Below are positions 23,185-33,983 of a stretch of DNA of 64,000 nucleotides, piece after piece (position 1 is the first letter of the stretch; each line of letters begins with the position of its first letter). The stretch lies in NCBI GenBank assembly GCA_023627715.1, contig JAMAHW010000076.1:62001-126000 (forward strand), read 5' to 3'. The notes under the pieces were generated by a model. That model worked only from the letters and a program-made list of their open reading frames with translations. It was not told the DNA's origin and did no database searches. The position numbers and the translations under genes were made by a program. The stretch comes from Periconia sp. R9002. Lineage: Eukaryota > Ascomycota > Dothideomycetes > Pleosporales > Periconiaceae.

Positions 23185-24774
23185 CTATTCGTGCGGAATC
23201 GGTTCCTCTTTCGAACTATTCTTCTCGGTCCTGATTTCCTGTTTAAATGTAATCTCCTCACGCCTCCTTTTAACCCCCGAAAAACTAAGCTCCAACGTAA
23301 AAACCAACTCCTCATATATGATTTCCCTCTTCACGCGTGCGGTCATGACACGACCTTCAAAAGGATATGTCGTCTGCATTTGAGCCATCACCCGTCCCTG
23401 CTCGGACGGAATTTCTTCGTCTAGAATGTCTCTCAGGCTCACCAGAGTGCTCCTCGGACCTTCGATATCGTCGCGCACCGATTTTATGAGAACATGCATC
23501 ACCTCCTTCTCCCTTCTTTCAATGGAACGCGGCACCAAGATGAGAATCACCACGAATGCGGGGCCGTTATCCTTGGAAAATAAAAGCGCGGCCCGTATGC
23601 CGCGGCAGTCATCGCCCCAGGTCACTGAATTCGTCTTGTAGTTCCACGATTCAAACACAGGTTCCTTAACAATCGACGCTTCAAGAGGATACTTGCAAAA
23701 CAAGGCTTTGCGGAATCGAACGTCGAGTCTCTTCCCGTATTCGCGCAGGCGGCAGCGGTAACGATTTGGTGGGTTGGAGCGGTAGAAAGGGTCTGTTTCG
23801 AAGAGATAGATGTTTTGATTCTTGGATTCTGCTACGAGGGAGTAGTCAATGTCGATGCGGTCTTCATAGACGGAACGGTAAAACTCGATTCCCGAAGACT
23901 CCGAAAGCAATGTTTCGGACATTGGGGCGATCGGTATCGCGATGGCGGTATTGGTGTTATCCCTGTATCGACATTGGAGTATTGCGAAAGGAGAATGCAT
24001 CTTTGCTAAATGCGGCTTGTCTAAGACGTGTAGGTTGATCTGGATTCCGCGGTTGGTGGTACCGTAGGGTTCCGTGTTTGTCGTGTAGGGGATGATGTCT
24101 GCGCATTTGCTGAAGGCAGACGGGTGAGGCGCAAGGACCCCGATACCTTCAGGCAATCGCTCCCGTACGCGATTTAATGATCCGTAAGCACTGGTAGAGA
24201 TTTCGTAGTTCCACGCAAAGAGACTGTGGTCGTAGGTACGTTTCATGATTTCGCGTTGTAACCGGGTAAAGGCTCTCTCGGCCTCGCCGTACAAGAGCGG
24301 CATGTTGACTCGGAAGATGCCCATCAAGCAGTAGGCTAGGTCCTCGATCTTGGTCGTCTCTCGTCCGGACGCCCACGACATTTTCTGGGCGATGCTTTTG
24401 GTGTGCAGAAACGTCTGGTCGCGAAGCACATCTATATCGATCCCAGTTATCTCCGAGATCTCTTTCGCAAGCTCTTTCTTCTCTCCGAGTTTGTTCCAGT
24501 ATGAATCATAGAAGTATAGCGTACTTGGAGCGATAAGTTCCTGGAGCGTCCAGCCCCTTTCAAACCAGCGAGCTTTGGAGAATGAGTCCCGGGTGGGAGC
24601 TGGTGAGGGTGATTGGGTTACCGGCTCATCATCGATCTCGAGCAGCGTGACCATCGGGTTAAATTCTTTTGTTACGCCTTCCAGGTGTGCAAAGCAGACT
24701 CGACACTTTCAATACCAGCGGAACATAGAGTTGATAGCTTCGGAGAGTTCGGCCGATGATGTCTTGTTAATACA
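23185..24774 (-). pseudogene. 5'-truncated HET-domain gene with in-frame TGA
   Basis: From 24654 down, an intact frame of 489 residues carries the second half of a HET-E/HET-D-like HET domain. It has ARWFERGWTLQELIAP, FYDSYWNKLGEKKELAKEIS, then SWASGRETTKIEDLAYCLMG and NMPLLYGEAERAFTRLQREI. Homology continues upstream in the same frame as CINKTSSAELSEAINSMFRW-Y, TGA (24709-24711), KCRVCFAHLEGV. The expected residue at the TGA is Arg (CGA). At 24774 the similarity ends abruptly. The expected start of the domain (YAILSHTWG... up to the Trp-Ile-Asp segment) is absent, replaced by AT-rich repeat DNA. I judge it a broken gene. An internal start giving a shorter protein is possible but would lack half the domain. 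Confidence 0.82.
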
Positions 24775-25024
24775 AACTCAACCTATACTTGTAATAATAT
24801 TAACTTTATTTAACTGCTTACGCAACCTATAATTTTTACTACTTAGCTTATTTTTTAGATTATTTATAATCCCTTTATCTAATATTTAAAACTACCTATT
24901 TCTAGAAACTTTAGTAGAGGCATATCTCTATTATTAGACTGCTTAGGCTTAGGGATCCTAAAATAATCCTCTCCAACCGCCCCTCCCCCCCCCCCCCCCC
25001 TCCCTTTTTTCTTTCTTATATAAG

Positions 25025-25265
25025 TTAAAGTGTCTTCTTCTTCGCAATTAATTAGTAAAATTAGTTATAGTATTAACACTAGTTTAGATCTATTATCTTA
25101 ACGTAATATCTATAGCTAGGATATATATATATAGGTAAGCCTCAATCACGTGATCAATAGTTACCTGTGAGCACGTCCCTAACCAAGGACGTTACCTTGA
25201 GATCCAAACCAGTGTTGATACCGTGACTGATTACACCAATCAATTGCGAAGAAGAAGACACTTTA
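25025..25265. mobile_element. MITE-like element, fullest copy (241 bp)
   Basis: Terminal inverted repeats of about 31 bp: the left end (25025-25055) starts TTAAAGTGTCTTCTTCTTCG and the right end (25235-25265) is its reverse complement apart from two C/T differences. A TTAA at each tip could be a target-site duplication (piggyBac-like) or part of the repeat. The interior has no coding capacity and holds ACGTCC-N8-GGACGT (25173-25192), able to form a hairpin. Other copies: 25321-25446, 30499-30646, 34624-34708. Confidence 0.75.
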
Positions 25266-25312
25266 AGACACTTTAATACTCTAATATTAGGTAATAGAAA
25301 CCAGAGTTCAAC

Positions 25313-25463
25313 AAACCCTAACCTAATACGTGACCAACAGTTACTGTGTGCACGTCCCTAGCCAAGGACGTTACTATGAGATCTCAAACGAGTGTTGATA
25401 CCGTGACTGATTTCACCAATCAATTGCGAAGAAGAAGACACGTTAATAAACCCTAACCTAATA
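25313..25463. mobile_element. second MITE copy flanked by a 16-bp direct repeat
   Basis: 25321-25446 matches the right half of the fullest copy (hairpin core, GTGTTGATACCGTGACTGAT, and the GCGAAGAAGAAGACAC end). The 16-nt AAACCCTAACCTAATA occurs at 25313-25328 and again at 25448-25463, one copy on each side. Confidence 0.65.
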
Positions 25464-25611
25464 GATTAGCTACCTGGATGCATTTGTAGGTCACTGTAGA
25501 ATTGAGGGAAGTACTAAACTATATAGACGCTTATTCAATAAGTACTAGAAAAGGAAGAGTGTAAGCTAGTGACGACCATATAGGACTAGGGAAACATGTC
25601 AAAGTAGAAAG

Positions 25612-27882
25612 TTACAAGGAATCCAACCATCGTTTCGCCTTCTTCTGGGTGATCTTAAGCTGATGAGGACTCGCTTCTGCTATTCTTTTCGCTGGTGTAA
25701 TGGGGGGAGGAGTAGAGTTACATGACCGACTAGAGCTACTCACTTCTTCATCTGTATCGCTTTCCTCACCAATATCGGGTAAACCAAAGCAGGCGTCAAC
25801 GCCAAAATGACGGAAAGACCTAATAGTCTCTCGCTTGACCATTTCACGTCCAAGAGGAACCTTGCATATCTGTTCCATCTGTTGTAGTTCGTGCTTAAAT
25901 TTATCGTCCATCGTCCGAGAGAAGGTAAACGTGTCTTCGCCATATTCTGATCCCCGGCTGAGAGAGAAGGTTTGATCCGGCTTCTGTCGGTTTTGCTTAT
26001 CACCACTGGGAATCGACGACCCAATGCTCTCTGATGCATCCTGCCTAACTTTGTCCGAATACACTCCGCCGCTGCGATCAGGCATCGGAATAGTGTCTAT
26101 CCCAGCCGCTCGATAAGCTTTCGGCAGCTTGAATTGTGGCCTTCGTCCAAACCACTTCCCTTCCCTGTACGCTTCTTGCAAAAATTGGAAACCGGAGTGT
26201 GTCGGGGTGTATCCAACCCAATTGACCACCAATTCATGGGCGGATTTGAGATCTTTGAGAGCGAGGACCGGCAGTAAAGTAGCGTCACCCAGAGGGGATT
26301 CGGTTATTCCTAGTTGGGCATCGCTGACTGAGCGCGCACCAGTCTTGACACTTTGTATAGAAGAAAGATAGTTCAGAAGCTCTTCCTCTGCCAATTTTTC
26401 GTCTTCTCCTTGGCTCTGAATCAGCTCGCTCAGTGGGCCAAATGAGCGATTGGATGACATGACGTAGCTAGCGGGTGTGGCCGGGTGGAACATGCGACCG
26501 AGTCTGGTGCTTCTGTCCATACAAGTCCCGATTGGCTGATCTGGAGCGATCTTCTGACCTGTATTTCGAGGCAGAGGCCCAAAGTCGAGATCGGAATCCT
26601 TGTAGCAGTCGCATGAGCCACGCCCACGATCCTCTTCCTTCCAAAGCCCTAGATGGCTGAAGCGTTGGGTAACGTTGCCTATTCCATCCCTAGAGGTGGC
26701 AAAGGGAAATTTCTTGAACTCTCTCAACTTCGATGCAGGTTCCTTGCACTTATCACAACCAATATTCTCGAGATCATCTACACCCATCCTAGTACACATG
26801 TTATCCCAATGGCATTGATTGAGATAGTCCGCGATACGCTTTGACTCGGTGCCAGGAAGACTCTTTCGAGGAAAGTCGTCAATGATGGATTGCCAGAGGT
26901 TTGCCAACGAAGTGTTGTCGTCGACGGACCCAAAATCTTTAGTCGCCAGATAATTCTTCCACTCCTCATTTAATGCACCATTCACGTAGGGCTGTTGAAG
27001 GATCCATCTGCCCCACCTCGTCACAATCTCTCTAGAATCGCGATGTAATATAGTGAACCATTCCTGGTGGTTTCCCTTGCACTTTCTACAAGTATGGATC
27101 TTCCTAATCTCTTGAAGCTCCACGTGAATGATCGATTCAAGCCTCTTAGCGTGCGGTAAGTAGGGGGTGTGGCCGATCACTTCCGGTAGTGCGTAACATG
27201 ATGCTATCTCGTGCGCCCGATGTTCTGGGTGATACTTGGAGAAACCGATCTTCAATTCTCCGGTAGTGCTAGCACCAATTTGAGAGCGCAAGATGTACAC
27301 ATAGCCCATACCATGCTCTTTCTTCTCGCTTGAATTCAATGGGCTCATTAAGAGCCGTCTGATTTCTTCGCACACATTCTTTCTTGAGACGCCCCCTTCT
27401 TTGAATGGTCGAAGACCATAGACTGGAAGTTTTTCGTGGGCCTTGGAAGAGTGGTCGTTTTGACAAAGCTTGGAAAGTAGGAATGCTAAACTAAGGATCC
27501 AGAATCTGAATTCCTTCGGGTGTTCAAATCTCAGATCCGCATCTCGTTCGCAGAGCCTTTCTGCTTGTTTTATATTCTTCGGGGTGCTCATCACAAAGTG
27601 AGCAGTGACCGTATCCGACGGCTTCAACCCCTGTGCGATGTCTCTTACGCTCTGATAGGGGTGAATGTCGCATAGTCTTGAGCAACTGCATCGTGGCTTA
27701 AAAGGTCGTGAAGTAGCTCGCTCTCGCTTGAATGAGTCTTTAAAGGTGAGGTCTTTGAAGTTGATTCGAAGAGTAACGGTCGTCACGAAATCGTTGCTGT
27801 TGATAATTGACATCGTGTAAACGTAATTCAGGAATGAAATTGGAGCGCAGAATGCGATCCTGCGTGCCTGCTTAATAGACAT
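25612..27882 (-). CDS. T5orf172 (GIY-YIG superfamily) domain protein
   Basis: A single 756-residue exon. Around residues 190-290 it has a T5orf172/Mug113-type module, a GIY-YIG nuclease relative. The opening strand is GYVYILRS. The next strand and helix are GELKIGFSKYHPEHRAHEI with the expected Arg, and a helix has the conserved Glu in AKRLESIIHVEL. A paired CRKCKGNHQEWF follows, as in fungal members. A second CxxC (CDKCKEP) lies further on. The N-terminal 190 residues hold CSCSRLC and a possible hydrophobic helix (FRFWILSLAFLLSKL). The C-terminal third is disordered and ends in a basic stretch (KITQKKAKRW). DNA cleavage has been proposed for the superfamily, but the role of fungal members is not known to me. 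An alternative start is the ATG at 27813. Confidence 0.8.
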   Translation of the reverse strand: MSIKQARRIAFCAPISFLNYVYTMSIINSNDFVTTVTLRINFKDLTFKDSFKRERATSRPFKPRCSCSRLCDIHPYQSVRDIAQGLKPSDTVTAHFVMSTPKNIKQAERLCERDADLRFEHPKEFRFWILSLAFLLSKLCQNDHSSKAHEKLPVYGLRPFKEGGVSRKNVCEEIRRLLMSPLNSSEKKEHGMGYVYILRSQIGASTTGELKIGFSKYHPEHRAHEIASCYALPEVIGHTPYLPHAKRLESIIHVELQEIRKIHTCRKCKGNHQEWFTILHRDSREIVTRWGRWILQQPYVNGALNEEWKNYLATKDFGSVDDNTSLANLWQSIIDDFPRKSLPGTESKRIADYLNQCHWDNMCTRMGVDDLENIGCDKCKEPASKLREFKKFPFATSRDGIGNVTQRFSHLGLWKEEDRGRGSCDCYKDSDLDFGPLPRNTGQKIAPDQPIGTCMDRSTRLGRMFHPATPASYVMSSNRSFGPLSELIQSQGEDEKLAEEELLNYLSSIQSVKTGARSVSDAQLGITESPLGDATLLPVLALKDLKSAHELVVNWVGYTPTHSGFQFLQEAYREGKWFGRRPQFKLPKAYRAAGIDTIPMPDRSGGVYSDKVRQDASESIGSSIPSGDKQNRQKPDQTFSLSRGSEYGEDTFTFSRTMDDKFKHELQQMEQICKVPLGREMVKRETIRSFRHFGVDACFGLPDIGEESDTDEEVSSSSRSCNSTPPPITPAKRIAEASPHQLKITQKKAKRWLDSL

Positions 27883-28719
27883 GCAAGTTGCTGTGCCACA
27901 CTAGGCATCCATCTAGCCCTGATATCTCGCCTAGAAGCGAACAGCTACTGCATGAAGTTGGCCCCAAGGTTAGATTAAAGATTGTAGAGCAACAGTGGCT
28001 GAAACTTAAAATATTGTGGCTGTGTATATAAAGGTGGGCCGAATTCTGGTTGCATAAGTATGGAAATATTAAGACGTGTGTATCAAAAAGCTATATACGT
28101 TCTGCCGCCATTTTTAGCAGTATAAGCTACCCATTTCGTAGGGTATTATCGTTGATGGTGAGTCTGTATAGTGCAACAAGTACCAATCCATGTATATTTC
28201 CATCCCATTCCTTTCTCTACAAATGTCAGCTTCAAGCCGTACAAATCTAGAGCTCCAAATATATATATATATATATATATCGATCAATCCTGGTGAATTC
28301 GATTTCCCCTTCCCCTCCCCCCTAAAAACCCCAAAAATCGTAACGAAAACGCGTAGATGGAAAACATGAGTTGATCATCATCGCAGAGTATTTGTACCCC
28401 GGGTATCGACGCAGCAGGCAGTGAAGCAAAAAAAAAAAAACAGCGCTGTAACGACAAACAACGCGTATATAATCCCTTTCCCCCAAACCCAAAACACTCA
28501 TTCGCTGACCATGTACATCCCGCTTGAACTCCCTGAAATGATAACATTGACTCCATGGTGTAGTCGTAAGCCAATTCCCAACCCATACCCAACTCCCTAA
28601 ACCATCAAGTAAAACAAGAGAGCACCCCCCAACCCCTTCCCCATGGCGGAAACATGGATGACCTTGGGAATATACAAAGAGCACACTGAGAAATGTAGAT
28701 ATCAAAACAACACCCACAT
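27883..28719. other. intergenic with (AT)n microsatellite
   Basis: 837 bp, no gene seen. A pure AT dinucleotide run occupies 28259-28280, and a 13-nt A run sits near 28429-28441. Confidence 0.5.
28259..28280. repeat. (AT)n microsatellite
   Basis: Eleven uninterrupted AT units. Confidence 0.9.
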
Positions 28720-30299
28720 TCAACCTCGTTTCCGGCGGGTGGATTTTCTCACGCCCCGGGTTGCTGAAGTACTTTGACGCTGCGTCCGCTGACTTTGACG
28801 AGGCTGCCCCGACACTGCGTCTGGGGCTGCATCTTTTGCGGCCCGTCCCCGTCTCGTCCTCTTAGACCACGGCTCAGGGGGGATGGCATCATCATCATCA
28901 CTGCGTTCTCTCTTTTTACTCTCTCCTGTGTCCGACTTTGACTTTTTCTTCGCTGCCTCACGTTTCTGTGCTGCATCGGCCTCCATCGCACGCGCTTCCT
29001 TGAGAACCCATTGCACTCTCTTCTTTTGGTAGTAGACGGCCACTTCTGCGCTTCGGTAACGTGCTGTTTCTCGGATAAAGCCATCGATCACTTTCATGGC
29101 CCTGTCCAGGTCAGCTTGAGCGGCGGCCAACTGTTTGGCCAGGGAAACCGTCCCTGTTTTCTGGCGCCGGTGTCCAATTTGCAAAGATCCCAAAGCCGCT
29201 GCGGCGGGGGCATCGTCCAAGGGGTCAAGGCTGTCTTCTGTGCCATGGAATTCCTTTCCCTCTTTTTGCAATGAACGCACTGCTTCGAGTAGTCTCTTCC
29301 AGGCTTGGCGATTTTGCTGCTCCCTAGCTTCTGCGGCGGCAGTGTGTCGTTCCAACCACCATTGCTCGAAGTTGAGGTATTCAAGCCATGTGGTCCATTC
29401 GGTTTGTTTGCGTGGGTCCTTCATCAACTGCAAAGGCCGGTTAAAGTTGTAATGCGCGAGGCGTCTCTTGACTGCCTCCCTATAGGCGGGAAATCTTTGG
29501 TCGTCGGAGAGTAGCCGGAGTTCTGGCTTGATCCGCCACATCTGCCGCATTGTCTCCTCGAATGAGTGGGATACCTTGATACGCGTCCGTTCATGAATTC
29601 TCCGTTCTGCCGCGAGAAACGCTGAGAATCCTGCGTCTCCATCGGTGGGGCCCCGGTTGGCCCACTGCGATTTGCGAAAATCCCACCACCGACCGAGCTG
29701 CCTCGTAAACACCGTTTGTATCTGCCCAATTCGATCTGTACGGTCTGGATCACTGAGCCATGGCAGAACAGGTTCAGGTTCATGGATGGCTGCAGGTTCC
29801 TTCAGGATATGCATCAGAACCTCGATCGGGCAGACGGGCCTGCCGCCATCTTGAATGAGCTCGTGATAGGATAATTCTTCTTCTAGGTATTCATCGGCGG
29901 GGTCAGGTGTTACTGTCGACTCGGACGCCTCACGCAGCGGTCGTAAACATCCAAGTTCCGGGGAGCCATCCTGTCCGGCTTCTATGCTTGTCAAGCGCGC
30001 GAAAAGTGCGTCCGTGTCGATTGGTCGTGACGCAGTCGCAATTTCTGCGGCCTCTCTGTCCCGGATGGCCGTTAGCGACGAACAGATAGATGTAGCGAGA
30101 TTTATAAGGCTTCTCACCTAATTCTACTTCCTAGCTCATCTCGCTGGCTCTTCGAGAGACTTTCCACACCGGTAACATTCGAGATCTCGAATCCACCGCC
30201 AACCCGGTTACTCTCCAGATACCGAACAAGCTGGCCCACATCGAACGCTAGGAGGTCTGCGACCGTGAATACAGGAGCTGGGGCTTCGGCGAACGACAT
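28720..30299 (-). CDS. uncharacterised fungal protein with basic C-terminal tail
   Basis: Two exons, 30118-30299 and 28720-30055, joined by a 62-nt intron (GTGAGA donor, GCTAAC branch site, CAG acceptor) that puts LGSRIR in frame with EAAEIATASRP. The result is 505 residues. I do not recognise a domain. The N-terminal 60 residues look like a compact helical unit. Two predicted helical segments are rich in Trp/Arg (WWDFRKSQW, EWTTWLEYLNFEQWWLERH), and a helical Ala/Gln stretch starts at KQLAAAQADL. The last 100 residues are disordered and very basic (KKKSKSDTGESKKRERSDDD, then KSTRRKRG at the end), which suggests nuclear localisation or nucleic-acid binding. It lies between the T5orf172 gene and a MITE copy, in the accessory stretch. 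Confidence 0.7.
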
Positions 30300-30948
30300 T
30301 TCATGGTTTACACGCGTGCGTAGATGATGGTAGAGAGCTGCTCCACACCAGCATGGCGAGGTTGCTCCCGACTTGACGCGTGCGTAGGGCCACTAACCGC
30401 TTCGGGGACGCGCGGGTGTTCAGAATACCCCGCACCCATCCATGCTAAGTTACTATAAAAAGTACATTAGTATCTCTAAATAAATTTCTATATTTCTATT
30501 AAAAGTGTCTAACCCTTAAGCCTTAGTCAAGTTGCCATTAGTTACCTGTGAGCACGTCCCCGACCAAGGACGTTACCTGAGATCCAAACCAGTCTTGATA
30601 CCGTGATTGATTACACCAATTAATTGCGAAGAAGAAACACCTTTAATAGTAAATTTAGAGAAAAAGTACTAAAAGTATTTTACAGAAATACTTTCCTAGC
30701 ATCCTACTTACCTCTAAAAGAACTATAATCTTAGGAAGAAAAGGTCCTCGAAGCGTTATATATAGAGTGGTGGGTATTGCGAATGCGGGCTATCTTGTCA
30801 CCTGGGGTATATGGCAGCTAATTTGGACTAATTACGAAGAACGCAAGAACAACAATTGTATAATACAATCTCCATCACGAAACATTCTTTCTACAATCTG
30901 TTCCACAGTCATCCTGACTCCGGGTCCTAGTCAATTGCGACACTCTTC
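30300..30948. other. AT-rich intergenic region with MITE copy
   Basis: 649 bp between two minus-strand genes. The FHA-kinase 3' end is on the right and the promoter of the basic-tailed gene on the left. It contains the third MITE copy; no gene seen. Confidence 0.5.
30499..30646. mobile_element. third MITE copy (148 bp)
   Basis: The right end (30616-30646) is nearly identical to the fullest copy, and the hairpin core and CAAACCAGTCTTGATACCGTG are kept. The left end begins TTAAAAGTGTC and then diverges. The copy is about 95 bp shorter than the fullest one. Confidence 0.65.
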
Positions 30949-33286
30949 CTAAGTTTGCTGGCTCGCAGCACTTTTCCTACGTTTGCCGGGTCCACGTGGA
31001 GCAGTCACCCCTAGAGCGGGATCCGCGTGAGACACATGGGCCGACATCAGTGGGCTAAGATTCTCTGGCCGAGTCCTCTTACGTCCCGGTTGGGGTGTTT
31101 CCCCTTCTGTCGCTTCTGAAACCTCGACGGCCTCTTTGGCCTCATTGTATTGGGCGACATTATGGCGAATGAGGAAGGAGATGTCTAGCTCTTGGAGCTG
31201 AGCGTCGCTGTTCCGACTGCCGGCTTCCGTGGCTGCAGCGTCACGGTTGCTTGAGAATCTCGCTGGTTCAAAGTCCCATGTTATGCTGTCCAGTACACTC
31301 CCTCGCCGTAGGACGACAAAGTTGTCTTGTCCCTTAGGCGTTGAGGCACCCGAACATTGGGACGTTTCGGATTCGGATTCAGTCGAGTTGACGATGGAGT
31401 CAATCTTGTCTGAGTTACGATAGCCTAGGCTCGCAATAAGAGATGACCTGATAGACGAAGTTGTCCTTTCAGCTGGGCGAATCGTAGGTTCTTCACTTGC
31501 TCCCTCATACCCCATTGAAGGCTGGGTGTCTGGTATCGAAGGTGTTGGAGTGCTTGGGGCGCTGTCCGTGCCGCTTTCATTGGTGTCTGAAGACGTATAC
31601 TTATCGAGCTGACTGGGAGCGATGCGATCCAGGAACGGCTGTCGAGAGTCGCAGTTGGACAATCGCAGCGCCTCGTTATGACAGTATGTGGCCCCCTTCC
31701 GCTCCTGCGGGTTTATGACCAGCATCGCATCAAGAAGGAAATGGAGCAAACTGTTTCCCTTCTTCTCGTAATCCTCGACATGCTGCAATACCTAAATCGC
31801 GATTACAAAGTTAGTTAAATGTAACTAGGGTAGTTACGGTACATTATGAGTGTCTCAATACGCCACGCCACGTGGCGTCTCCGTAACAATCGAATCTGTA
31901 CCTGGAGTTCAACATACCGCCTGTATCCAAGCTACGGCGCTTTCTTGGGACGAGTCCTCGCAGACTGGAAGCCCGCACTCTCCTGAAGCAATGACCATCC
32001 CTAGGGACCAGATATCGACAGCCACGCTGTACCCAGGGATCTTGTTATATATCTCTGGAGCTTGCCATAGCAGTGTACCGCAGAATGTCTTCAGATAGTC
32101 CGACGCTTTGGCTAGTCCAAAGTCTGAAAATTTGACATAGATGCCGCTGGAGCGCCGGTAGAGCACTAGGATATTCTCGGGCTTGATATCACGATGTCCG
32201 ATCGGAGGGTTTTGCCCGTGAAGGTATCGCAGGGCCGAAAGTAACTGGCGGAGAACTTGTACGTTTTCAAAGGTGGACAAGTTGGCACAGTTGTCGAGGG
32301 AGCCTCCAGGGACATACTCGAAAATCAATTCGGGCCAACGGTCGAATGTAGCGTCTCGAAACGCGACAATATGGTCCTAGGGCCATGCACTATAAATATA
32401 GGGCTATCTCGAGGATGTTTGGGATGCTTGGTGCAGCACTCACATGAGAAATACGTTTCATCATTTCAGCTTCCTTCTCCCAATCCTTCTTTATGACTTG
32501 GCCACTCTTCTTCAACTTCTCCAGCGGCTCCTTCAAGGCATACTCGTCCCCCGTCGTCATATTCCAAACATATGTCACTACCCCAAAACCTCCCTCACCG
32601 AGCTTCTTCTTGTAGAGAGCCTTGCCGGAGAGTTTGGGCGCTGTATGTGCTCCGGTAGGGGGCTGGGTGCCCGGCGCGCTCTGAAGAATGAGAGAGGCGA
32701 TGAGATCCTCGGGGCCCGCCGTGCCCTGGCGAAACCTGGCCACCCTGTCGATGTAGTCTTGGGACGTGACATCGCGAGGAGGGACAACGACCCTGAACTG
32801 AACTTTGTTTATAACATTGAGAACCGGGGGTTTGTTGCCTAAAATTCTGGGTCCCTGCAGGAGAAAGTCAAAATTTTTCCGTCGCTCCCCCTTCTCTGAA
32901 CCATAGATGACCTTTGTTCCATGATCAGAGCGGTCTCTTACTATCAGTCGGTTCCTGTCGTCGAAGGTGAACTCGAGATGCATACTACTGATACCCGCCT
33001 GGTGATCCAAGGGCAGATCTATGTTCGGGTCGGAACCGACCACTACACCACGATGAGTCTTTGCACCGTCGCTGAATCTCAAAACGAGGCAAGGACTGGT
33101 TTTGAGGTCACTTTGATCCTCTGACTGCTCCGTTGATTCCCTGTCTTGACGACTGAGGAGGTCGTGTTGCTCCAGGGCGTCGCAGCGTCGCCACTGGTTC
33201 TCGGGCAACATAATTGAATTCAGTGCGCCCAAGTACCCCGGGCCATCATTTGGGTACAAATAGAGAATGATATCTGGGTCTGTCAT
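30949..33286 (-). CDS. FHA-domain serine/threonine protein kinase
   Basis: Three exons in phase 0 (32444-33286, 31918-32376, 30949-31791) give 714 residues. An N-terminal FHA-like domain lies at about residues 65-170: GVVVGSDPNIDLPL, then ISSMHLEFTFD, where Ser/His match the phosphopeptide-binding pair, although the usual Gly-Arg is Gly-Ser. The kinase domain lies at about 225-480: the glycine loop LGEGGFGVVTYVWN, the Lys in YALKEP, the catalytic loop GHRDIKPENI, SDFGLAKA, and WQAPEIYN in place of APE. Residues 480-714 are disordered, Ser/Thr-rich and end in GPGKRRKSAASQQT, a likely nuclear signal. The order FHA-kinase recalls Rad53/Chk2, but the linker and tail differ and I would not assign that role. 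Introns are 67 nt and 126 nt. Confidence 0.88.
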
Positions 33287-33883
33287 CTCGAGACGACGTG
33301 TGGAGGAGGAATAGCGTTGACGAGCTCTGTTTACTACCCGTCTTTATTATTTCCCGCTGTATCGATCCAGGGCAAAGAGGGACGGACAACTCATGAACGA
33401 CGAGATGACCACGCCCCATCAAACCCATAACCAACCCTCATTATTCCTCCAGGCAACTGCGCTGATATGGAAGATGGTGCCCCGTTATTGGCCTGCGGTT
33501 GCTAAAGATCAGTTTAGTAGGCTGTTCCCTGTCGAGACGGCGCTTACTGCTGCATTCCGGGGTGACCCACAACCTCTCGTTCCCCGCTGCGCCGCTCGTT
33601 CACCACCATCCTGGACCTCCATGGAATGATACAATGAACTCCATATCCCTCACATCGCCGAAATCTGCCTCGCACCATACTATAAATAATCAAGAAACCG
33701 GGAAACTACGCCTCGTTAGCCTTAGCCAATTGCCGTTTGCCGCCCATAAGCTTGAAAATAAGCTACTGACCTTTTATTATATATCCTTGGGTGTGACTGC
33801 GAGATACGAGATGCAGGAACGGCTGTCGAGAGTCGCAGTGTTCGGTCAAGGCCTGTTCGGATTCGGAGGGCATCCTTCGTTTG

Positions 33884-33983
33884 NNNNNNNNNNNNNNNNN
33901 NNNNNNNNNNNNNNNNNNNNNNNNNNNNNNNNNNNNNNNNNNNNNNNNNNNNNNNNNNNNNNNNNNNNNNNNNNNNNNNNNNN
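33884..33983. other. assembly gap (100 N)
   Basis: Exactly 100 undetermined bases, the size used as a placeholder for a gap of unknown length. Confidence 0.98.

Larger units (their letters stand above)
24775..25611. other. AT-rich repeat-laden intergenic region
   Basis: Strongly AT-rich DNA at 24780-25130, rich in TA steps, holding a 16-nt C run at 24985-25000 and two copies of the short inverted-repeat element. No gene seen. Confidence 0.6.

Noticed and set aside
25313..25463. CCCTAA words suggesting telomere sequence
   Set aside because: Only one CCTAACC-type word per copy, not a tandem TTAGGG array; it belongs to a 16-bp direct repeat.
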